NCBI RefSeq assembly: GCF_041346945.1
Contig: NZ_CP166850.1
Coordinates: 6,866,501-6,930,500 of the forward strand
Source: Amycolatopsis sp. cg9
GTDB taxonomy: Bacteria; Actinomycetota; Actinomycetes; Mycobacteriales; Pseudonocardiaceae
DNA length: 64,000 bases
Direction: 5' to 3'
Shown here one piece after another: positions 58,578 through 64,000 of the stretch; positions within the stretch are counted from its first letter, which is position 1, and each line of letters starts with the position of its first letter. Below the pieces are notes generated by a model. That model made no database searches and was not told where the DNA came from. It saw only the letters and a program-made list of their open reading frames with translations. The position numbers were made by a program, and so were the translations under genes.

Positions 58578-58595
58578 CGGACGGACGTCCGTCCG
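58578..58595. promoter_or_regulatory. TetR-type palindrome
   Basis: CGGACGGACGTCCGTCCG, a perfect 18-bp palindrome 13 nt upstream of the TetR start. Probable autoregulatory operator. Confidence 0.7.
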
Positions 58596-58707
58596 CTCTC
58601 TTGCCTGGCTGAGCGTCGATGTCAGCAGGGTTTGTCGGACATGGGTCTGGTTCACCACGTGAAGTTCCAGTACGGTCGTCCACATTGTTTGACCGAAGGA
58701 GCTGGGC

Positions 58708-59112
58708 ATGCGAGCGGTGCGTCAGGACGAGTGGGGTTCTCCGGACGGCATGAGACCGGTCGAGATCGCGGCGCCGGTGGGGGTGTTCGCGGAGGTCGTC
58801 GACTGCACCACGGCGGACGTCGCCGCCACGGTCCGGTGCCTCCGCCCGGGCGGGATCCTCGTCGACGCCCAGAGCGCGTGGACCCGCGGGATGCGGGAAC
58901 GGGCGGCGGAACCGGGTGTCCGCGCGTCCGGGTTCCTGGTCGAGCCGGGCCACGTCGGTCTCGCCGCGCTGGCGGACCTGGTGCGCGAAGGCGCGCTGAG
59001 CGTGCACGTCGGCAGCGGACTGCCGCTCTCGCAAGCGGTCGAGGCGCCCAGGTTCGTCGAAAGCGGACGGACGGTCGGCAAGATCGTGCTGACCGCGGGC
59101 GGGGCGGCATGA
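58708..59112 (+). pseudogene. Internally deleted quinone/zinc oxidoreductase
   Basis: 134-aa remnant of a medium-chain dehydrogenase. It starts like a full gene (MRAVRQDEWGSPD) but after about 25 residues jumps to the C-terminal part: ATVRCLRPGGILVDAQS, VEPGHVGLAALADLVREGALSVHVGS and SQAVEAPRFVESGRTVGKIVL. Full proteins have about 310 residues with a GroES-like domain and a GxGxxG NADPH site; both are missing. The frame is kept, so it may still be translated, but catalysis is not expected. It overlaps the hydrolase gene by 4 nt and faces its TetR. Confidence 0.75.
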
Positions 59113-59816
59113 GCCCGATGACCACGTTCGTCCTCGTCCACGGCGCCTGGCACGGGCCGTGGGCCTGGCACGGCGTCGCAGCCCACCTGCGGGCGGCGGG
59201 GATGCGCACGATCACCCCGGAACTCGGCGCGGGCGGCCTCCACGACGACGCCGGTGCGGTCGCCCGCGCCCTGCCCGCCGGCGAAGAAGTCGTGCTGGTC
59301 GGGCACAGCTACGCCGGCCTGGTCGTGCGGGAGGCGGCCGACGCGCGCCCGGACGCGGTCGGGCACGTCGTCCTGCTGGACGGCTGGGCCGGGCCGGACG
59401 GCGCGAGCCTGGTCGGCTTGGCGCCGGCCGCGTTCGGCCAGGCGATGCGGGCGGCCGCCGCGGCGAACGGCGACGGCCGGCTGATCCCGGCGCCGCCGCC
59501 GGCCGCGTTCGGCGTCACCGAACCGGATCTCGCCGCGTGGCTGGCCGCGCGCCTGCGGCCGCAGGCGCTGCGCACGTTCACCGAACCCACGCGGTTGACC
59601 GGCGCGGTCGACAGCATTCCCGGGACAGCTGTCCACTGCCGGCCGTCGACCTACCCGTTCGACCGGTTCGGGGAGGCGGTCGGGTACGCCACGCGCGCAC
59701 TGGACGGGCCGCATGACGTGCCGCTCACCGACCCCGGGCTGGTCGCCCGTGCGCTCTTGGCGATCCCGGAGCCGCCGCGCACGGCCGTGCCGGGCCCGGC
59801 TAGGTTGCTCGGGTGA
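59109..59816 (+). CDS. Alpha/beta hydrolase
   Basis: 235-aa alpha/beta hydrolase of the esterase/methyl-ketone-hydrolase-like kind. Oxyanion motif VLVHGAWHGPWAW, nucleophile elbow VVLVGHSYAGLVV (Ser in GHSYAG), and the late His in GPHDVPLTDP. Short lid. The start at 59109 overlaps the remnant oxidoreductase and the end overlaps the HNH-like gene (GTGA). Substrate unknown. Confidence 0.88.
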   Translation: MSPMTTFVLVHGAWHGPWAWHGVAAHLRAAGMRTITPELGAGGLHDDAGAVARALPAGEEVVLVGHSYAGLVVREAADARPDAVGHVVLLDGWAGPDGASLVGLAPAAFGQAMRAAAAANGDGRLIPAPPPAAFGVTEPDLAAWLAARLRPQALRTFTEPTRLTGAVDSIPGTAVHCRPSTYPFDRFGEAVGYATRALDGPHDVPLTDPGLVARALLAIPEPPRTAVPGPARLLG

Positions 59817-60253
59817 GTCTCCTCGATGACGTGGCCGAACGCGACGGCTGGCGCTGCTGGGTGTGCGACGAACCGGTCGACCCCGGCATGTCGGTGAACG
59901 ACCCGCGGGGGCCCAGCGTCGACAGCCGGACCGCCGATCGCAAGGCGAAGGTCCCCGAACGGCTCGCGCACCGCGGGTGCAACACGCGCAAGGGCGCGGT
60001 CAAGGTGGTCATCGCCTGGCCGGACCGCCTGCACGTGGCCGAACCCGCGCCGCTGATCACCGTGGCCGGCCGGCTGGAACGCAAGGGCGGCCGCGAACTG
60101 GTGGCCCGCTGCCCGACCGAGCCGGACGCCCGGGAAGCGGCGGACTGGCTGGTGGACCGGTTCTCCCGCCTGGTGCCGGGACTGCCGGTGACCGCCGACG
60201 TCCAGCCGGGCGGCGGCCAGTTCCTCGTCATCCTGGCCGCCGGCCGGCGCTGA
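59813..60253 (+). CDS. HNH-like zinc-binding protein
   Basis: 146-aa protein. The N-terminal half holds RDGWRCWVCDEPVDPGMSVND and PERLAHRGCNTRKGAVK, the C-x-x-C ... H-x-x-C-N-x-x-K pattern of HNH endonucleases, although the spacing is short and the catalytic His is uncertain (SVDSRTADRKAK region). The C-terminal half, VTADVQPGGGQFLVIL, is unassigned. It could be a small nuclease-like or DNA-binding protein. Starts with GTG in a 4-nt overlap, so it is translationally coupled to the hydrolase. Confidence 0.7.
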   Translation: MSLLDDVAERDGWRCWVCDEPVDPGMSVNDPRGPSVDSRTADRKAKVPERLAHRGCNTRKGAVKVVIAWPDRLHVAEPAPLITVAGRLERKGGRELVARCPTEPDAREAADWLVDRFSRLVPGLPVTADVQPGGGQFLVILAAGRR

Positions 60254-60272
60254 CGCGTGGGTCAGCCGGCCC

Positions 60273-60947
60273 TCACGCGGCGCCGCCGGGCTGCCACGGG
60301 CCGCCCGCGTACCCGGACGGCGGGTACGCCGCCGCGCGCTTGGCGGCGCTGAGCCGGACGACGCCGAGGACCGCGTTGAGGACGAGGGCGATGAGCAGGA
60401 ACGGAACCGCGATCAGCTGGATCACCCGGAACCCCATCGCTTCGGAAACCAGCTGGCCGATCACCGGTCCGAGCACGAGGGCGAGCACGGCGAGCCCGGC
60501 GGTCACCCCGGCGACGGCACCGCGCCGTTCGCGGAGCTTCAGGATCAGCGCGACCGCCGTGCCGGCGGCCGCGCCGGTGCCGAGCCCCGACAGGGCGCGG
60601 CCGGCCATCAGCAGGCCGCCGGCGTCGGCGAAGGCGGCCAGCAGGACGCCGAAGAGCAGGAAGCACGTCGCGGGCACGGCCACGGCCGTGGGGAAGCGGG
60701 CGCCGAGCAGCAGCCCCGCGACGGCGCTGAGCGCCGCCCCGGCCAGGTAGGCGACCAACCCGATCAGGAGCAGGCTCCGGCTCGACAGGCCCAGCGCCAG
60801 CTGGATCTCCGACAGGCCGTCGAACCGGTAGATCACCGTCAGCATGAACAGCCCGATCAGCGCGGTGAACCCGGGCCCGGACACCTGCCACCAGACCGGT
60901 GCGGTGACCGGGCGGGTGACATTCGGCGATGGTGGCGTCACGTACAT
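60273..60947 (-). CDS. Half-size MFS-like membrane protein
   Basis: 224-aa membrane protein with about six segments, similar to half of an MFS carrier. Seen: FTALIGLFMLTVIYRFDGLSEIQLALGLSSRSLLLIGLVAYLAG, GRALSGLGTGAAAGTAVALILKLRERRGAVAGVTAGLAVLALVLGPVIG and a Pro/Gly-rich C terminus PPSGYAGGPWQPGG. The mid-loop RxxxGxGxGAxxGTA motif fits MFS motif B. A full carrier has twice as many helices, so it is a natural half-carrier or a truncated one. Transcribed from near its ATG toward the HNH gene. Confidence 0.8.
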   Translation of the reverse strand: MYVTPPSPNVTRPVTAPVWWQVSGPGFTALIGLFMLTVIYRFDGLSEIQLALGLSSRSLLLIGLVAYLAGAALSAVAGLLLGARFPTAVAVPATCFLLFGVLLAAFADAGGLLMAGRALSGLGTGAAAGTAVALILKLRERRGAVAGVTAGLAVLALVLGPVIGQLVSEAMGFRVIQLIAVPFLLIALVLNAVLGVVRLSAAKRAAAYPPSGYAGGPWQPGGAA

Positions 60948-61045
60948 GCGGTGACCGTATAACTTCGACGGCCCCCGCGTGCGGCGTTGTCGGAAGTCGG
61001 ACAGGGCCCCGTTTTCGGTAAGGTGGAGCCCGCTGGTGGCAGGGG

Positions 61046-62527
61046 GTGGTCGACGTCGGACCAGGTCGGGTGACCGAGCCGGGCGGCTCCGCCGAGCGGG
61101 CCGAGGACATCGTCGCGCTGACCCGGCTGGCCACCGGGCCCGGCGCGGTCGGCGCGGTGCTCGACTGGCTCGCGACGCGCACCGGCGGCACGGCGGCCCT
61201 GCTCGGCGTCGATGGCGAAACCCTTGCGGTGCCCGCGAAGCGGCCCGCTCCCGGCCCGCCGGTCCTGGCCGCGGCCGCCGCCGCGGTGGCCGGCATGCAC
61301 CGCAGCGGGACGCCGTCGGCGGTCCTCGGCGGCGAGCCGGGCCCGATCGACGTCGTCCGCCTCGATGCCGGTGACGAAGCCGCGCGGGCGGCGTACCTGG
61401 TCCTCACGAACCGGTCGGCGCATCGGCACAGCGTCCTGCTCGCCGACGCCGCCCGCCTCCTCGGCCTGTGCTGGCGGCTGGCGGAAGCCGACCGGGCCCG
61501 CCACCGGGTCGCGTCGGCGATGACGCTCAGCCGCGAGGCCGTGCTGCACCTGCTCATGATCGGCAGCCTCGCCGCCGCCCGGCGGATCGCCGCCACCCTG
61601 GGGCCCCGGCTGCCGAACGCGGCCCGCGTGTTCGTCGTGGAGTGCCCGGCCGGCCGGCGCCGCCAGGTCGGCGAGCAGATCGACCGCTTCGCACGGGGGC
61701 GGGCGTGGATCGTGCCCTGTCCCGTCCGGCCCCACCACCTGATCGCGCTCGTCCCGCCGCGGCGGGAGCAGCGCCTGGACCTGCTGCTCGCCGACCGCGT
61801 CCCGGAAGCTCGGATCGGCGCGAGCCAGGAGGTACCGCTGCGCGAGACCGCGCTCGGCTACGAACAGGCGTTCCACGCGCTGGCGGTGGCCCGCGGCGTG
61901 CCCGGCCGGTACGCGCGGTTCGACCGGCACACCGACCTGACGCCGTTCCTCGGGGGCCGCGGCCCGGCCTGGGCGGCGGGGTTCCTGACGCCGTGCCTGA
62001 CCCACGTCCCGGCGCGGCGGGCCGATCCCGGCGCCGAGGAGCTCTTGGCCACGTTGAACTCCTGGCTCACCTTCGACAGCGGCGCCGTCCGCCACCTCAA
62101 GATCCACCGCAACACGCTGTCCGCGCGGCTGCGCGTGCTCGGCACCCTGCTCGGCCTGGACCTGACCCGGCTCGCCGACCAGTCGGCGGCCTGGCTGGCC
62201 CTGCGCCTGCACGCCGCCCGCGGGACCGCGGCCGCCCTGGAGGGCACGCTCGACGATCTGCTGGCGACCCCGGCCGCCGTCGTCTGGGCCCGCTCCCAGC
62301 TGCTTCCCCTCGACCGGGCCGGCCTCCCGGCCGGCACCGAAACGCTCCGGGCCTGGCTGCACGCCGACACCCGGCTGCCCGCCACCGCGGCGGCGCTCGG
62401 CATCTCCGCACCGGCGGTGCGCAAGCGGCTGGCCCGGATCGAGCGCGCACTCGGCCGTTCACTGCTGCACGCGCCCAGCGCCAGGCACGAGCTGTGGCTC
62501 GCGATGCGAGCACTCGGCACGCTCTGA
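61046..62527 (+). CDS. PucR-like regulator with two C-terminal HTHs
   Basis: 493-aa cytosolic regulator of the CdaR/PucR type seen in Streptomyces. A GAF-like N-terminal third (GAVGAVLDWLATRTGGTAALLGVDGE) is followed by a middle helical region and two HTH units: VRHLKIHRNTLSARLRVLGTLLGLDL (PucR_HTH) and LPATAAALGISAPAVRKRLARIERALGRSLL at the end. The second HTH is unusual. GTG at 61046 taken; GTG at 61070 (VTEPGGSAER) is an alternative. No clear target; the neighbouring MFS genes are candidates. Confidence 0.85.
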   Translation: MVDVGPGRVTEPGGSAERAEDIVALTRLATGPGAVGAVLDWLATRTGGTAALLGVDGETLAVPAKRPAPGPPVLAAAAAAVAGMHRSGTPSAVLGGEPGPIDVVRLDAGDEAARAAYLVLTNRSAHRHSVLLADAARLLGLCWRLAEADRARHRVASAMTLSREAVLHLLMIGSLAAARRIAATLGPRLPNAARVFVVECPAGRRRQVGEQIDRFARGRAWIVPCPVRPHHLIALVPPRREQRLDLLLADRVPEARIGASQEVPLRETALGYEQAFHALAVARGVPGRYARFDRHTDLTPFLGGRGPAWAAGFLTPCLTHVPARRADPGAEELLATLNSWLTFDSGAVRHLKIHRNTLSARLRVLGTLLGLDLTRLADQSAAWLALRLHAARGTAAALEGTLDDLLATPAAVVWARSQLLPLDRAGLPAGTETLRAWLHADTRLPATAAALGISAPAVRKRLARIERALGRSLLHAPSARHELWLAMRALGTL

Positions 62528-62652
62528 CCGGCCGTCACTGGTCACCGCGAAACCGCGTGGGCCGCTCACTGTGCAGTCCGTGCCTCGCCGTGGCGGGCGG
62601 TGGCTGGCTAGGTTCGGGGCAGGCTTGCCGGACGATGCGAGGGGGAGCGGAG

Positions 62653-62685
62653 ATGAGTGCGTCGATCGGAACAGCGCTGCGGTAG
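62653..62685 (+). CDS. Ten-codon ORF with strong ribosome site
   Basis: MSASIGTALR then TAG. GAGGGGGAGCGGAG stands directly before the ATG, an unusually strong ribosome site for so short a frame. It may be a leader peptide, or the stump of a lost gene, ahead of the MFS gene at 62768. It lies in a 240-nt gap that otherwise shows no gene. Confidence 0.35.
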   Translation: MSASIGTALR

Positions 62686-62767
62686 GTCTACTGTGGACTG
62701 AAGTGGAGACGCGACGGTGATCACTTCCGGCTCCGCAGCCCGCGCCGGTCCAGCATGATGCTCGGAC

Positions 62768-63945
62768 ATGGTCGAGAACTTCCGCCTGCGTTCGGTCGCC
62801 GCGGCCGCGTACGGGCCGGCGGCGCTGTTCGGGCTGTCCGAGGGGGCGGTGCTGCCGGTCATCGCGCCGAGCGCGATCGAGCGCGGGGCCGGCACGGCCA
62901 CGGCGGCGCTGATCGCGGCGATGCTCGGGGTCGGCTCGCTGGTCGCGAACATCCCCGCCGGGGTGCTGACGACCCGGATCGGCGAGCGCCGGTCGATGCT
63001 CGTGGCGGCGGCCGTCCTGGCCGGCGGCGTGCTGATCTGCCGGGTCGACCTGGGCCGCGGGCCGTGGTCGCTGTTGCTCTACGGCTCCGGGGTCGTGCTG
63101 ATCGGGGCGGCCGCCGCGGTCTACGGCCTGGCCCGCCAGTCGTACCTGACCGAAGTCGCCCCGCCGCACATGCGGGCCAGGGCGTTGTCGACGCTGGGCG
63201 GGAGCACGCGGATCGGCGTGTTCCTCGGACCCTTCGCCGGTGCCGCGGCGATGCGGTTCGCCGGTCTCCCGGGCGCGTACTACGTGAGCCTGGCCGCGAT
63301 CGCCGCGGCGGCCGCACTGGTGCTGCGGGTGCCCGACCTCGAGGGTGCCGGCAGCGCCCACGCGCCCGTGGTCACCACGCGGGCGATGCTCAAGCGGCAG
63401 TGGCGGGTGTACGCGACACTGGGCCTCGGGGTCCTGCTGCTGTCGGCGATCCGCCAGACGCGTCAGACGGTGGTGCCGTTGTGGGCGGCGCACATCGGGC
63501 TGTCGCCGACGACCGGTTCGATCATCTACGGCGTTGCCGGCGCCGTCGACGCGCTGACGTTCTACCCGGCGGGCAAGGTGATGGACCGCTACGGCCGCCA
63601 CTGGGTGGCTGTGCCGGCGACCCTCGTGCTCGGCACGTCCTTCCTCCTGATGCCGCTCGCCGGCGGCGCGACCCTGCTGACCGTGGCGGCGATGGTGATG
63701 GCTTCGGCAACGGGATCGGCTCGGGCATCGTGATGACGCTCGGCGCCGACGTGTCCCCGCCGGAGGGCCGCCCGACGCACCTGAGCATCTGGAACGAACT
63801 GGCCGACATCGGCACCGGCGTGGGCCCCTTGATCCTCTCGGCGGCGACCGCGCCGGCCGGACTCGGCGCGAGAATCGCGGTCAGCGGCCTGGTCGGCTTC
63901 GCCGCGGCCGGAGCGTTGTGGCGCTGGATTCCGAGATGCTCCTGA
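62768..63945 (+). pseudogene. MFS transporter with a frameshift
   Basis: MFS carrier of about 390 residues. The first frame (62768-63733) has GVGSLVANIPAGVLTTRIGERRSMLV (motif A), YGLARQSYLTEVAPPHMRARALSTLGGSTRIG and six or more helices, and runs to TVAAMVMA. Then the frame is lost: the true continuation GNGIGSGIVMTLGADVSPPEGRPTHLSIWNEL lies one base away and ends at 63945. One base appears to be missing near 63701-63703. It is either a pseudogene or a sequence error. A full product would have about 12 helices. Confidence 0.75.
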
Positions 63946-64000
63946 CGGCCGTTCACCGCTGAGTCCGAAAAGGACAGTCCGGCCGGCCGACGCCGGTCGC

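Noticed and set aside
1..64000. CRISPR array, rRNA, prophage or insertion sequence
   Set aside because: No regularly spaced repeats, no transposase or integrase motifs and no rRNA seen in the reading.

Overview
The window is about 64 kb of very GC-rich DNA with dense genes, frequent GTG starts and many 4-bp ATGA/GTGA overlaps. This is typical of a filamentous actinomycete. The N-acylamino-acid racemase at 27.4 kb closely matches, from memory, the classical Amycolatopsis enzyme, so Amycolatopsis or a close Pseudonocardiales relative is the best guess. It looks chromosomal. I saw no rRNA, CRISPR array, prophage or insertion sequence.

Region by region. (a) 0-8.4 kb looks like a general-stress island: topoisomerase IB, a CDGSH iron-sulfur protein, a heme-oxygenase-like iron enzyme, two YbdK-type carboxylate-amine ligases, a STAS protein and a hemerythrin. 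Several genes are preceded by GTTT-N13..17-GGGTAT/A boxes like those read by SigB/SigF-type sigma factors. (b) 8.4-23.7 kb holds an M20 amidohydrolase, a NitT/TauT-type ABC operon with two oxygenases, a ROK regulator, an ArsR-SRPBCC pair, a WYL regulator beside an epoxide hydrolase, a HIT protein, a TetR/NmrA pair with a striking operator, and a PucR regulator beside a secreted beta-propeller. (c) 23.8-41.0 kb is one long unidirectional 13-gene cluster. It combines an aminoacylase-like amidohydrolase, an M20 carboxypeptidase, a GNAT transferase, an N-acylamino-acid racemase, an MFS carrier, two penicillin-binding-type serine hydrolases, a complete oligopeptide ABC importer and a 1111-aa S9 peptidase fused to a beta-lactamase-fold hydrolase. 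I read it as a route for importing peptides and converting D-amino acids to L-amino acids. (d) 41-49.4 kb holds an MFS exporter, two tRNA-Val genes, a TetR/methyltransferase pair, a divergent MFS/P450 pair, lexA, and a chitin-type LPMO whose promoter carries a DasR-like palindrome. (e) 49.5-56.5 kb is a four-gene operon, all joined by 4-bp overlaps: an unknown protein, a CHAT caspase-like protease with a zinc-ribbon tail, a 1079-aa TPR-like protein and a 425-aa protein. The last two both appear to carry segments like the cytosolic domain of the export protein FlhA. This is the most novel-looking system here. (f) 56.6-64 kb holds two TetR modules with clear operators, a badly truncated quinone oxidoreductase, an alpha/beta hydrolase, an HNH-like protein, a half-size MFS protein, a PucR-like regulator and an MFS gene with an apparent frameshift.

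Two hairpin-repeat families recur only between convergent genes, at about 0.77, 3.6, 21.1 and 41.3 kb, and probably serve as two-way terminators. All domain calls come from reading motifs by eye; no database search was possible.
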